The translations under genes were made by a program, and so were the position numbers. Positions 1-10,530 of a stretch of 64,000 bases of DNA are shown here, piece after piece; the first letter of the stretch is position 1, and every line of letters starts with the position of its first letter. The DNA lies in contig NW_018343955.1 of NCBI RefSeq assembly GCF_002099425.1, positions 9,013,001 through 9,077,000 of the forward strand. The letters are read 5' to 3'. The notes under the pieces were generated by a model. The model did no database searches. It worked only from the letters and a program-made list of their open reading frames with translations, and was not told the origin of the DNA. Source of the DNA: Phascolarctos cinereus (taxonomy: Eukaryota > Chordata > Mammalia > Diprotodontia > Phascolarctidae).

Positions 1-144
1 TCTCGTGTTTTGCATGTTCAAAAATGTGTATCTCATTCTGCATATTAGTCCATCACCTCCCTGTTAGGAGGTAGGCAGGATTCTTTCCCATTAGTCCTCT
101 GGAATTATGATGGATCAATGCATTGATCAGTGTTCTTAAGTCTT

Positions 145-920
145 TCAAAATTGCTTTTTGAAAAACAATATTAATGTAATAACATAAATTTTCCTTCTAG
201 TTCTGCTTGCTTCACTCTGCCTTAATCCATACTCATCTTCCCAGGTATCTCTGAAACCCTCTCCCTCTTTTCTTACAGCACAATAATATTCTATTACATT
301 CATGTACCATAATGTATTCTGCCATTCTCCAATTGACCGAAACCCCTTTAGTTTCCAGTTCTTTGCCATTACTACAAGAACTATAGATACTTTTGTACAA
401 ATGGACCCTTTTCCTCTTTCTTTGATCCTTTTGGGATAGAGGTCTATTAGTGGTTTCATTCAGTCAAAGGGTATGATGCATAGTTCCAAATTGCTTTTCA
501 GAATGGTTGTACCGGTTTATAGCTTCACTAATATACATCAATGTGATTGTTTCCCCAAAGTCCTTTCAACATTTGTTATTTTCCTTTTTTTTGGGTCAAC
601 ATTGGCATTTTGATGGCTGTGAGGTGGATCCTCAGAATTGCTTTAATTTTCATTTCTTTAATTATTAGCAATTTGGAACATATTTTCATGTGGCTTTGGA
701 CAATTTGGATTTCTTTGCTTGAGAACTGCTTGCTCTTATCTTCTGACCATTTATCTATTGGAGAATGGCTCATATTCTTATATATTTGAATCAGTTATTT
801 ATGTATCTTAGAAATGAAACCTTTATCAGGTAAACTTGCCACAAAGATTTTTCTTAGCTGTTTCTCTTCTAATCTTAGCTGCATTGTATTTGTACAAAAC
901 CTTTTAATTTTATGTGCTTC
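145..920 (-). pseudogene. L1 ORF2 C-terminal remnant
   Basis: The C-terminal segment of L1 ORF2, which follows the reverse-transcriptase domain. A 104-residue open stretch (145-459) contains 'SIGEWQNTLWYMNVIEYY', matching the conserved L1 signature W-x-W-x-Y-x-x-MEYYxAx near the protein end. A second piece (576-773) carries 'SHSPIDKWSEDKSKQFS', equivalent to the conserved 'NPIKKWAKDMNRHFS' block. Several frame breaks separate the pieces. The upstream catalytic domains are missing, so the remnant cannot encode an active enzyme. Confidence 0.85.
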
Positions 921-1639
921 CCTTCATCCTTTCTCTTATGCTTTTCCCGCTTGTTATTTCCTGCCTTCTTTTTACATAGGAGAGAGGTATGGAATAGGAA
1001 TGTGCTTAGTACCCACGCTCTATGCTTGATGCAAACATTTCCCACTACTCTGCTTTTCTTCTCTTTCCCCCATCCAGACTCCGTTCTTATGTTCTTATCT
1101 TTCTTTCTTATTGAATCTTTCTTCACAATCCCCACTCCTGATTTGTTTTGGTTATGACTAAGCCTTCTCTACATCTACCATCCCTTTATATTTCTTTTCC
1201 CCTTTCCCTGCTTCCCTATTGAGTTGAATGTATTTCTAAACTCATTATGTAGGTGTATGTTCTGCCCTGACCAGTTCAAATGAAATTGAGGTTCAAGTAA
1301 TATCCCCCATTCTTTCCTCTTTTGTATAGATTTCTACTTGTGCCCCCAATTATGTTAAATAGCAAGATTCCCTTCTCCATTTCTTTCTTTTGCTTCCCTA
1401 GTGTATCTTTTCCCCTTTCCTTTTCTTTCTTTTTTGAAGATCATGAAGACAACAAAAATCACTCAAATTCTTCCTTCTTATTTGAACCCATCTATGACCC
1501 CTGATGTCATCATATGTTAAAGGGGATGCTTGTGTTACCCTCCATCCTTTCAAAGTCTTTTCTGCTTGCTGGAGGTTTCTTTTGTTTTGTTTTTTGCCTT
1601 TTAAAATGTTTTTCTTTTCTCTTGTGTTTTTATTTCAAC

Positions 1640-2560
1640 ATTTCTATTCAGCTCCAGTCTTTTCATTAAGACTGCTTGGAAGTCCTCTGTTTCATTAAAG
1701 ATCCATTTTTTTCTTTATAGTATTTGATTCAGTTTTGATAGATATGGTATTCTAGGTTCCAAGCTGTATCTTTTACCTCTTCAAATATTATATCCTATGC
1801 TCTCACTCCATTAAGTCCCAGCCAAAATCCCACCTTCTACAGGAAATCTTTACTAACCCTTCTTAATTCTAGTGCTTTTCTTTTAATTATTTCCTGTTTT
1901 TCTTGTTCGTAATTTGCTTTGTGTATATTTGTTTGCATGTTGTCTCCTCCATTGTAATATAAGTTCCTAGAGATCAGGGTCTTTTTATATTCCCAGTGTT
2001 TATCACAGTGTCTGACACACAGTAGATATTTAATAAATGTTTATTGAATTGAATTGAAATTATTATGAAAGTGGCTAAAGCTTGTGTGGTCCTGACTTCA
2101 GCTCCTTTGAATTCTTTCTTTTTGGATGTTGATAGTATTTTGGCTATCATATTCCTGGGAGTTTTCATCTTGAGGTTTCTCTTAGGAGTTGATCAATGGA
2201 GTCTTTCTATTTTTACTTTATCTTCCAGTTCTAAGAGATTTTTGGAAGGTTTCTTTCATAATTTTTTAAAATATGATATCTAGCCTTTTTGGGAGGGAGG
2301 AAGATGGAGATTATGGTTTTCTTTGTTCTGTTTTTTAGGTCAGTTGTTTTTGATATGACACACCTTACATTTTCTTCCATTTTTCAGTCTTTTGAATTTA
2401 ATTTTAATATTACTTGGTCATCTCATGGAGTCAGATTCTACTTGGTTAATTTTAATTTTCATAGAATCTATTACTTGGGTAAAGTTTCATATCTCTTGTG
2501 CTGAGCTGTTAATTATTCTTTCAATAATTTTCTCCATAGCTTTGATTTCCCACACCCCCA
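1640..2560 (-). pseudogene. L1 ORF1 remnant interrupted by an L2 tail
   Basis: Diverged ORF1-like (RNA-binding chaperone) sequence on the minus strand. The block around 2320-2360 encodes 'KTTDLKN', corresponding to the conserved ORF1 'TTDLENRSRRDN' motif at the start of the RRM-like domain. The 1700-1797 block lines up with the ORF1 C-terminal region seen more clearly at 8460-8750. The L2 insertion at 1798-2060 splits it. Many stops and frame changes are present. Confidence 0.55.
1798..2060 (+). repeat. L2 LINE 3' end
   Basis: Typical L2 3' sequence: 'cccaccttctacaggaaatc', 'gttgtctcctccattgtaat' and 'taataaatgtttattgaatt' in the expected order. It interrupts the minus-strand L1 relative, so it inserted after that element. 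Confidence 0.85.
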
Positions 2561-3180
2561 GTATTTTTGTGTATCATTCTCATTTCATTTATATCATTTA
2601 ATTTTGTCTGGTCCCTTGCATTGCTTCTTCCAGAAATTTTAATTGATCTTGCCAGCAAGCAATATCTATTTTCCCCATGAGATTTTGCTTGTAGGCATTT
2701 GGGAATTGTTTTCTTGCTTTATCATTGTTTCTTGGGTATCCCTGGCATCATAATAGCTCTTTATCTTTTTTCATTTACTCATTCTTTTAGTATTTGGTTT
2801 TGGGCAACCCAATATTGCTGGTCTTGCTGAGAAATCTAAAGTTGAGTCTGTAATCCTGGTCCCTCTTGTATCCTTCCCCTCCTACTGCCAGTCTGGGAAG
2901 GAAGGAGAGACTGAGTACAGGATCATACCTGGGTATTCCTGCAATGCTGTCCTAGCTTGGAGCCCTGAGCATTGAATTTTCGATCCTGTTCCATCCCCCT
3001 GTCATACCGTTTCTAGCTCCTGCTTACTGGTTGGATTTATGATATTATGCTAGAAAGATGACCGATGGTAGTTTCTTCTTCAATTTCCTAATCACCACAT
3101 GATTTGGTTTTCTTTTTAGATGGCTGTTGAAACAGTTGTGGGAAGAGCTTCTTACTCCTCCATTTGGCTCAGTCTGTGAT

Positions 3181-3435
3181 TTAGGTACTTTCTGCAAGTA
3201 TCCTTTTGGATGTTACAAGGATGAAAGAGATAAGTTGTTTCTAAGTGTGTAGCAAATGATATAACACCATAATTCACTGGTACTCTGCTCTGTGTCAAAC
3301 ATAGGAAAATAATGGAGTATTCCTTGGATTCATATCTATAACAAAATATCTTTTATGTTCTTGGATAATTATGGGTATATATACCATGTGGGGAATTGTA
3401 ATTTTGTTGATAAAGGACCCTAGCTGCCATGCTTT
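3181..3435. other. No recognised feature
   Basis: AT-rich sequence between the L1 relative and a MIR fragment. No open frame or repeat signature was recognised. Confidence 0.5.
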
Positions 3436-3545
3436 CTTATTTTACAGATGAGGACATTAAGGTCCAGGGAGGTTTTGATTTGTCTAAATTTACAGAGATG
3501 GAAAGAGAGGGGATTTGAATCAAAATCTTTTACTTATTTCACTCT
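3436..3545 (-). repeat. MIR-type SINE fragment
   Basis: Reverse-oriented MIR core: 'attttacagatgaggacatt', followed by the degenerate 'gatttgaatcaaaatctttt' block that stands for the Pol III B-box region. Confidence 0.7.
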
Positions 3546-3554
3546 AACCTCTCT

Positions 3555-4800
3555 GTGACCTCCTGTCTCCAATCTCTAACTGCCTATTGGATGTCTTGAC
3601 CTGGATGTTCCATAGACATTTTAAACTCAACATTTGTTAAGCTTTACTCATTATCTTTCCCCTCAAACTCTTCCATTACCTTAACTTCCCTCTTATTGTT
3701 GAGGGTATCACATCTTCCCAATCTCCCAGGCTGGCAATCTAGGTGTCCTCTTTGCCTCCTTACCTTCTCCCACTTTCTATACCCAATCTGCTACCAAGGC
3801 CTGTTGATTTTACCTTCATAACCTCTCCACTTCTCCCCTTTGACACTGCCATTATCCTGGTATAGGCCCTCATCTCCTCACACCTAGACAAATACAATAA
3901 CCTTTTGGTTGGTCTCACAGCTACAAGTCTTTCCTTACTCTAGACATCCTCCATTTAGCTGTCAAAGGGATCTTCCTAAAGCACAGGTCTGATCATGTCA
4001 CTCCTCCTACTCAATAAACTTCAGCGGAGTTATCCTATCCTACCACCTCCAAGATCACATATAAAATCTTCTGTCTTTCAAAGCCCTTTATATCTTTTCA
4101 ATCATCTTATGCCTAACCCCTCTCCCCTCAACATACACTGTGATACAGTGACACTGACCTCCCTGCTATTCCTCAAACAGTACTTCATACTTGGTTCTAG
4201 GCATTTTCATTGGCTGTCCCCCATACCCGGAATGATATCCCTTATTGTCTCCACCTCCTGGCTTATTTCAAATTCCAGCTAACATTCCACTTTCTACTGA
4301 AAGACTTTCTGATTCTCTTTAATTCTAGTACCATCTCTCTGTCAATTTTTTCCAATTTATCCCGTATGTAGCTTGTTTGTACATAGTTGTCTGGGCAGCT
4401 AGGTGGTATAGTGGATAGAATGCCGGGCCTGAAGTCAGGAAGAGCTGAGTTCAAATCTGGCCTCAGACACTTACTAATTATGTGACCCTGGGCAAGTCAC
4501 TTAATCCTGTTTGCCTCAGTTTCCTCATCTGTAAAATAAGCTAGAAGAGGCAATGGCAAATCACTCCAGTATCTTTGCCAAGAAGACGCCAAATGGGATC
4601 ACAAAAAATCGGATGGGACTGAACAACAACAACAACATAGTTGTCTGCATGTTGTCTCCCCCTACCCCACCCCCATTAGACTCTGAACTACTTGAGAGTT
4701 AGGACTATTTTTTTTGCTTTTGTATATCCAGTTCCTAGTACAGTGTATGGCACATAGTAGGTGCTTAATAAGTGCTTATCAACTGACTATTGACTGACTC
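3555..4800 (+). repeat. Long L2/CR1-clade LINE 3' part
   Basis: About 1 kb of L2-like 3' sequence in order: 'ctcatctcctcacacctaga', 'caggtctgatcatgtcactc', 'cattggctgtcccccatacc', 'ccagctaacattccactttc' and the tail 'gtatggcacatagtaggtgc'. A tRNA-derived SINE interrupts it at 4391-4634, with the L2 tail resuming directly after. No usable reading frame remains. Confidence 0.85.
4391..4634 (+). mobile_element. MAR1-type tRNA-derived SINE with RTE-like tail
   Basis: Full-length SINE: head 'gggcagctaggtggtatagt', B-box region 'gagttcaaatctggcctcag', 'tgtgaccctgggcaagtcac', then a tail 'tctttgccaagaagacgcca' ending in (AAC)n. The tail resembles BovB/RTE LINE 3' ends, which suggests RTE machinery mobilised it. 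It is flanked by a perfect 13-bp target duplication, 'acatagttgtctg', at 4381-4393 and 4635-4647. The duplicated site lies in the surrounding L2. Confidence 0.93.
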
Positions 4801-4929
4801 TAAAGTCACTATTCCATCACAATCATCACAAAACAGATTTAGTATGCCTATATGTGCCTATACATGTTTAAACATATATGTGATGTATGCATACATGTCA
4901 TATATGTAAGAGAGGGAAGAGGAAGGGAA

Positions 4930-5080
4930 TTAGCATTTATGTAGTACCTGCTGTGTTCCAGGCACTGTATTAAGGACTGTTTGCAAAAAATTATGTCATT
5001 TGATCTGAGGCCATATTTGAACTCGGGGCTTTCAGAGTCCAGACCTAGAGCTCTGTGCATTGTGCCACCTGCTCCCTTCT
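4930..5080 (-). repeat. MON1/THER-type CORE-SINE, internally deleted
   Basis: Reverse-oriented SINE with 'aggcactgtattaaggactg' at the tail side and 'ttgtgccacctgctccc' at the head side. The central 'gatgaggaaactgaggc' part is missing. Confidence 0.75.
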
Positions 5081-5204
5081 CTTTTGGAGGGCTCCAACGC
5101 ATGATGATGTCAGAGAATAACAGTGACAAGCACATAGCACTCCATGAGTACTCGATGATTAAGTTCTATTGTGTTTAATGGAGATTATTGTGTAAGATAC
5201 TGGA

Positions 5205-5290
5205 GAGTGAGTTAGAATCCCCCAAATAATAGAAGAAGTAAACCTTGTCCTCAAAAAGCTTGCAATCTAGATGGGAAAGAGGTACAAATC
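5205..5290 (-). repeat. L2 fragment
   Basis: Short antisense L2-like piece around 'ccttgtcctcaaaaagcttg' and 'caatctagatgggaaagagg'. Confidence 0.5.
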
Positions 5291-5319
5291 AAGTGGAAGA
5301 GGCCTATCGCTTGTACCAA

Positions 5320-5530
5320 ATCCCCCTCCACACACATACACATACACCTCCACACACTCCCCACATTTACTTTTCCTCACAGCACACCCCTCCTCACTCT
5401 ACTCCCATCCCTGCCTCAGCCACACCCACACCTCCCCTAAATGTACTTGTGAGCACAAAAGGCCACACCTACCAATACTTGCTGCTTCCCTCCCTTTTTA
5501 CCTCCCTAAATCCTTGCTGAAAACCTCCCC
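5320..5530 (+). repeat. C-rich, CA-containing simple sequence
   Basis: Pyrimidine-rich low-complexity stretch with short CA runs and CCACAC motifs. Two overlapping open frames of about 90 residues here result from the base composition and are not credible genes. Confidence 0.6.
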
Positions 5531-5689
5531 ATCCTTCTAGACTTAGCTAGTATTTCAAAATATCTAGACAGGCTAGGACATTGTCCAAATCTAACAAGAT
5601 GAAATTTTACAGGAACAAATTTTCAGTTTTACACTAAAGTTAAAAAAATATCCACACATGTACAAAGCAGGTGGGGGAGGCGTGAGTAG

Positions 5690-5905
5690 ACTGTAGTTTA
5701 CTCAAGCAAGATCTTCATAGACGGCCAGCTCAATATGAGTCAATCATAGGATACTCTGGCCAAGAGAGTGAAGACTGGCAGAGGACTAAGGAGAGGCAGA
5801 GTGCCCAGGACTAAGGAGGTGATAGCTCTACTTAGCTCTGTCCTAGACAGACCACATCTGGAGAATTGTATTCATTTCTGGGCACTACATTTTATGAAGG
5901 AGTCT
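5690..5905 (+). repeat. CR1/L3 LINE, left part of a split copy
   Basis: Contains 'cagctcaatatgagtcaatc', 'agaccacatctggagaattg' and 'gggcactacattttatgaag', a typical amniote CR1/L3 3' region. The same copy resumes at about 6918, so the two pieces flank a nested L2 insertion. Confidence 0.8.
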
Positions 5906-5907
5906 AT

Positions 5908-6215
5908 CTCCTGACTCCATGCCTTTTCATTGGCTGTCCTCCATGTCTGCCTTGATCTCCCTTTCCATCTCTGCTGCCTGGCCTCCCTGGCTTTCTTCAT
6001 GACTCGGCTCAAATCCCATCATCTTCAGGTCCATTCTGTTCCACCTACACACCCAGTGCTAGCACTGTCCCTCTGGGGTCAGCTCCCATTTACGTTGGAT
6101 TGATTTACTGACATTATTGTTTGCAAGTGTTTTCCCCTTTTGAACGTGAGCTCATTGAGGGGTAGGGATTGTTTTGTCTTTCTCTGTATCCCCAGTGCTT
6201 AGCCAAGGGAAAATG
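5908..6215 (+). repeat. L2 3' end, left part, nested in CR1/L3
   Basis: L2-like sequence with 'cattggctgtcctccatgtc', 'cggctcaaatcccatcatct' and 'ctctgtatccccagtgctta'. It breaks off in 'cttagccaaggg', and the expected tail resumes at 6845 with 'cttagcaaggtacctggcac'. Confidence 0.8.
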
Positions 6216-6844
6216 CATTTTTTAAAGACCTACTAGGAGCCCAGGTACTGTGATAAGCCCTAAAGATTCAAAGAAAGACAAAAATACTTCTTGCTTTCAA
6301 GGAGTTCACAATCTAATGCGGGAGACAGCATTCAAACAACTATGCACAAATGAGAGAGGTACAGGGTGAATTGGAAATAATTAATGGAAGGAAGGCACTA
6401 GCATTAAAGGGGATGAAGAAGCACTTCTCCTAGAAACCGGGACTAGAAACAATCCATTGAATCCAGAAGGCAGAGATGAGGAGGAAGAGAATTCTGGGCA
6501 TTCAGAATAGCCACTGAAAATGCCCAGCAATGGGGGATAGGGTGTCTTGTGAAAGGGCGAACAAGGAGGCCACCTTCAATGTAATGCAGAGTATGTGGGA
6601 GGGAGTAAGGTGAAAGGGGAGTAAGAAGATTGGAAGTCAGGAAGGGACCAGTATATGGAGGCTTTGAATAACAGAGGACTTAATATTCAATCCTTTTGGT
6701 AATAGTAAGTTGTTGGGGTTTATTGGCATGGTCAGACCTGCACTTTAGGAAGATCATTTTGACAGTTGAGCAGAGGATGATCAGGGGTAGGGAGAGAATG
6801 AGGGCAAGGAGATCAACCAGCAGGCAATTTCAATAGCCCAATCT
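6216..6844 (-). repeat. L2-like LINE inserted in the L2 tail
   Basis: Antisense L2-type sequence: 'aaggagttcacaatctaatg', 'aggaagatcattttgacagt' and 'aggcaatttcaatagcccaa', each the reverse of blocks in the plus-strand L2 at 3.5-4.8 kb. It is bracketed by a near-duplicate, 'cttagccaagg' / 'cttagcaagg', consistent with a target-site duplication in the host L2. Confidence 0.75.
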
Positions 6845-6905
6845 TAGCAAGGTACCTGGCACATAGTAAGTAGGTCCTTAACAACTGCTTCTTGATTGAT
6901 TGATT
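6845..6905 (+). repeat. L2 tail, right part of the split copy
   Basis: Sequence 'cctggcacatagtaagtagg' followed by (TTGA)n, the missing 3' terminus of the L2 that starts at 5908. Confidence 0.7.
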
Positions 6906-6917
6906 GTTTAATTGGAG

Positions 6918-7335
6918 AATAGATAGAGGAAGGCAATCAGTGATGTGAAGGACCTTAAGTTCATGCCATTTGAGTAATAGTTGAAGGAAATGCAGAGAAG
7001 GAGCTGCCTGGAGAAGAAAACACTTAGCCAGGACTTGATAGATGTTTTCATATGTTTCAAAGGTTGCTATGGAAGGGTTAGATTTGTGTTCAGTTCTAAG
7101 AAACTGGAACAAGGCACAAAGAGTTGAAGTAATAAAGAGGCAAATTTAGACCTGATTTGAGGAAAACAATTGCTCATATTTCCCCAAAAGGGGAATGGGC
7201 TGCCTTCTGAGGCATTGGAGGTCTTTGAACAAGGTCTGAATGACCACTTGTTGAGGAATACGTTGAGGGGATTTTTGAGCAATTATCCGTGCTTCTAGAT
7301 GGTTTCTGTGGTTCTTTCCATCTCTGATATTCTGT
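6918..7335 (+). repeat. CR1/L3 LINE 3' end, right part of the split copy
   Basis: Continues the CR1/L3 begun at 5690: 'cttaagttcatgccatttga', 'ggaatgggctgccttctgag' and the terminus 'gatattctgtgattttgtg'. An ATTCTGTG-type octamer repeat at the 3' end is a hallmark of CR1-clade LINEs. Confidence 0.85.
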
Positions 7336-7514
7336 GATTTTGTGTTCTTTTCAGGGGAAAATGAGCTTTCCTTTTTTTTCTAATGACTTCTAGTGACATG
7401 CCATTTTTACCTCTCAAATACTTAACTGATTCTATTTTCTTTGTAGTTATTTGTTTTTTTTTTCTGTTTTCTGGAGATCCCTTTCCTTTCCAATTCTTTT
7501 TTTCCCCATCACCA
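7336..7514. other. No recognised feature; T-rich spacer
   Basis: T-rich sequence between the CR1 terminus and the HAL1 3' end. A stretch 'tttccaattcttttt' near 7487 resembles 'ttccaatccttttc' just beyond the HAL1 5' end and may be a decayed target duplication. Confidence 0.4.
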
Positions 7515-7805
7515 GTATATATTATTTCCCAGTTGGACATTAAAACAATTTTTAACATTTGTTTTTAAAACTTTGGGTTACAAATTCTCTCCCTTTATCC
7601 CTCCCCTCGATACAGATTACACATGTGTAGTCATGCAAAACACTTCCCTAATAGTGATGTTGTGAAAAGCTAGCTATGTTTCCTTTCATCCTATCCCACC
7701 TCTCACTTATTCTCTCCTTTGACCCTGCCCTCCTCAAAAATGTTTGTTTCTGATTACCCCTCCCCCAAATTACCCCCTCCCCCAAACTGCCTTCCTCTTC
7801 CTCCT

Positions 7806-7951
7806 TTTTTTTTTAATGGGGCAATTGGGGTTAAGTGACTTGCCCAGAGTCACACATCTAGGAAGTATTATGTGTCTGAGGCCAGATTTGAACTCAGGTC
7901 CTCCTGACTCCAGGGCTGGTGCTCTATCCACTGTGCCACATAGCTGCCCCT
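7806..7951 (-). mobile_element. Short MAR1/WSINE1-type SINE inside HAL1 copy A
   Basis: Starts with a poly(T) run (A tail in reverse), then 'ttaagtgacttgcccagagt', 'gatttgaactcaggtcctcc' and 'ccacatagctgcccc'. It lacks the RTE-like tail of the longer form. Flanking 'gccttcctcttc' and 'gccttccttcta' may be an imperfect target duplication. It is younger than the HAL1 it interrupts. Confidence 0.9.
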
Positions 7952-8206
7952 TTGCCTTCCTTCTATCATCCCCTCTCTTATCTCCTTTCCCCCTTATTTT
8001 CCTGAAGAGTAAGATAGATTTCCATACCCAACTGAGTGGTGTATGTTATTCCCTTCTTAAGCCAAACCTGATAAGAGTAAGATTCACTCATTACCTCTCA
8101 CCTCTTCCCTCCATTGTAAAAGCTTTTTCTTGTCTGTTTTATATGAGATAATTTATCCCATTCTACCTCTCCCTTTCTCCTTCTCCCAGAACATTCCTCT
8201 CTTAGC

Positions 8207-8210
<4 letters not shown>

Positions 8211-8259
<49 letters not shown>

Positions 8260-8292
8260 ACATATATATATATATGCACAACCACACGCGCG

Positions 8293-8328
<36 letters not shown>
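8211..8328 (+). repeat. Compound microsatellite (TC)n-(TA)n-(CA)n
   Basis: An uninterrupted TC run (8211-8255), a short TA run, a CG-containing junction and a CA run (8297-8327) in the inter-ORF region of HAL1 copy A. Confidence 0.98.
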
Positions 8329-8329
<1 letters not shown>

Positions 8330-8456
8330 ATTTTTTCCTCTCCAATTACCCTAATACTGAGAAAGGTCCCATGAGTTACAAATATCTTTTCATGCAGGAA
8401 TAAAAGTAGTTCATCTTTAATAAGTCCCTTATGATTTCTCTTTCCTATTTACCTCT

Positions 8457-9685
8457 TCATACTTCTCTTGAGTCTTGTATTTGAAAGTCTAATTTTCTAT
8501 TCAGCCCTAGTCTTTTCATCAAGAATGTTTGGAAGTCCTCTATTTCACTGAATATCCATTTTTTCCCCTGAAAGATTATACTCAGTTTTGCTGGGTAGGT
8601 GATTCTTGACTGTAATCCTATCTTCTTTGCCCTCTGGAATATCATGTTCCAAGCCCTGTGGTCTCTTAATGTAGAAGCTGCTAAATCCTGTGTTATCCTG
8701 ATTGTGTTTCCATAATAATTGAATTGTTTCTTTCTGGCTGCTTGCAATATTTTCTCTTTGACTTGGGAACTCTGGAATTTGGCTAAAATATTCCTGGGGG
8801 TTTTCCTTTGGGGATCTCTTTCAGGAGGTGATTGGTGGATTCTTTCAATTCCTATTTTACCCTCTGGTTCAAGAATATCAGGGAAGTTTTCCTTGATAAT
8901 TTCTTGAAAGATGATATCTATGCTCTTTTTTGATCATGGCTTTCAGGTAGACCAATAATTTTTAAATGATCTCTCCTGGGTCTATTTTCCAGATCAGTTG
9001 TTTTTCCAGTGAAATATTTCACATTGTCATCTATTTTGTCATTCTTTTGGTTTTGTTTTATAATGTCTTGGTTTCTCATAAAGTCATTAGCTTTTATTTG
9101 CTCCATTCTAATTTTTAAGGAAGTATTTTCTTCAGTGAGCTTTTGGACTTCCTTTTCCATTTGGTCAATTCTGCTTTTTAAGGCATTCTTCTCCTCATTG
9201 GCTTTTTGGCCCTCTTTTGCCATTTAGGTTAGTCTATTTTTTTAAGGCGTTATTTTCTTCAGTATTTTTTGGGTCTTCTTTAGCAAGCTGATGACTTGTT
9301 TTTCATAATTTTCTTGCATCACTCTCATTTCTCATCCCATTTTTCCCCCCTCTACTTCTCTTACTTGCTTCTCAAAATCCTTTTTGAGGTCTTCCATGGC
9401 CTGGGACTGATTCACATTTTTCTTGGAGGCTTTGGATGTAGGAGCTTTGACTTTGTTGTCTTCTTCTGGTTGTATATTTTGATCTTCTTTGTCACCAAAG
9501 TAAAATTCAATGGTCTGAGTTATTTTTTGCACTGTTTGCTCCTGTTCCCAGCCAATTACTTGAGTTTTAAACTCTTTGTTAAGGTTAAGTGTCTGCTTCC
9601 AGTGTGGAGAATGTACTGTCAGAAGCTTCAGGGGTTTTGTGCAGCTGTTTTTAGAGATACTTCTAGGGAGCTGAAAATTTTCCAT
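8457..9685 (-). pseudogene. HAL1/L1 ORF1, nearly full length, broken
   Basis: An L1 ORF1-type RNA-binding protein read from about 9685 (start 'MENFQLPRSISK'). The N-terminal part (9332-9685) is followed by a lysine/glutamate-rich heptad coiled coil (8918-9223; 'MEKEVQKLTEENTSLKIRME') with the RRM entry motif 'KTTDLENRPRRDHLKIIGL'. The C-terminal domain (8457-8747) contains 'ARKKQFNYYGNTIRITQD', the conserved single-stranded nucleic-acid-binding region. The pieces lie in different frames or are separated by stops, so it is not translatable as one protein. Such proteins trimerise and coat LINE RNA. Here it would have been the only protein of the element. Confidence 0.85.
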
Positions 9686-10414
9686 TCTTCCAAGGTGGTA
9701 TGATCAGGGGTGAGGTGTTTACTCCTTTCCTGGCCTGGGATCTGGTCTCTAAGTGACCACAAGCACCCTTTTCTGCCTTGGAACTGTGAGGAGGATTTCC
9801 TTTCTATACCACCACAAGCTCCACCACGCCAGTGCTCCTCCTTGTCCCAGGACTGTGACCCAGATCCAAGCACAGGCAAAGCAAGAGATTCCTGTCTCAG
9901 CATCAGCAAACAGATCCTTGCAATGTGCCTCTGATCAGCCACTCGATCCCTGCTCCATCTGTGGGCCGAGAGTTCTGGAAGCAGCTGCTGCTGCCCTGGG
10001 GCTGGGCCAGGACTGGGGCTGGACTGAACTTCTCTCTCACTGTGGTCAACAGACCTTTCCTACTGACCTTCTAAATTGTCTTTGGTGTTTGTGGGTTGAG
10101 AAGTCAGGAAACCACTATAGCTGCTAGTGGTTCAGTACCCTGAGGCCTGTTCCAGGTTTGCTGAGGCCCAGGTCTTTGTCTACATGGCCCATGCTGAACT
10201 GTGCTCCTCTTCCAGCCTAGTGCAATAGACCTTTCCCATCAACCATCCAGGTTGTCTTGGGCTGGAAATTTTTTTCACTCTGTCTTTTTGTGGGTTCTGC
10301 TGCTCTAGAATTTGTTCATAGCCATTTTTACAGGTATTTGGAGGGGTTTGGGGGAGAGCTCAAGCAAGTCATTGCTTTTCCTCTGCCATCTTGGCTTCAC
10401 CCCTCATTCTTCCA

Positions 10415-10530
10415 ATCCTTTTCACTGTGAATGCCTTGAGCACTAGGACTCAATTTCTGGTGTATCTAGCAGTGTATTTTACATCTGGTTGATATTATTT
10501 GCATTTTTGAATGAATGAAACATGTCAAAC
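10415..10530 (+). repeat. Decayed L2/MIR tail
   Basis: Weak match to an L2 terminus: 'tgccttgagcactaggactc' and a final 'ttgaatgaatgaaac'. Confidence 0.4.

Larger units (their letters stand above)
1..3180 (-). mobile_element. Old L1/HAL1-type LINE lacking reverse transcriptase
   Basis: Read on the minus strand this is an L1 relative in the usual order. A short 5' region (about 2550-3180) begins near an A/G-rich start containing 'atggaggag'. ORF1-like sequence follows (about 1640-2550), then a purine-rich inter-ORF stretch (about 920-1640), the C-terminal part of ORF2 (145-920) and a 3' UTR running off the window start. The endonuclease and reverse-transcriptase parts of ORF2 are absent: ORF1 and the ORF2 C terminus are only about 0.7 kb apart. 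An L2 tail is inserted at 1798-2060. The element is heavily diverged, so it is old. The HAL1-type assignment is from recognition of the layout, not from a library search. Confidence 0.8.
7515..10402 (-). mobile_element. HAL1-type non-autonomous L1 relative (copy A)
   Basis: On the minus strand this begins with 'gaagccaagatggcagagga' (L1-type 5' start, about 10402). It continues through a 5' UTR (about 9690-10402), ORF1 (about 8457-9685), a purine-rich inter-ORF region (about 7740-8455) and a 3' UTR ending in the 'ctgggaaataat' terminus (about 7515-7735). No ORF2 sequence is present, which is the definition of a half-L1. A SINE (7806-7951) and a compound microsatellite (8211-8328) sit in the inter-ORF region. 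Its ORF1 is the best preserved in the window. Confidence 0.88.

Noticed and set aside
7744-8151. 135-residue plus frame with hydrophobic stretches
   Set aside because: Antisense of the HAL1 inter-ORF region and a SINE. No support as a gene.
8098-8354. Cys/Val and Ser/Leu repeat frames resembling a secreted or membrane peptide
   Set aside because: Translation of the compound TC/TA/CA microsatellite.
9296-9703. 135-residue plus frame with apparent membrane segments
   Set aside because: Antisense shadow of HAL1 ORF1 (the real frame is on the minus strand).
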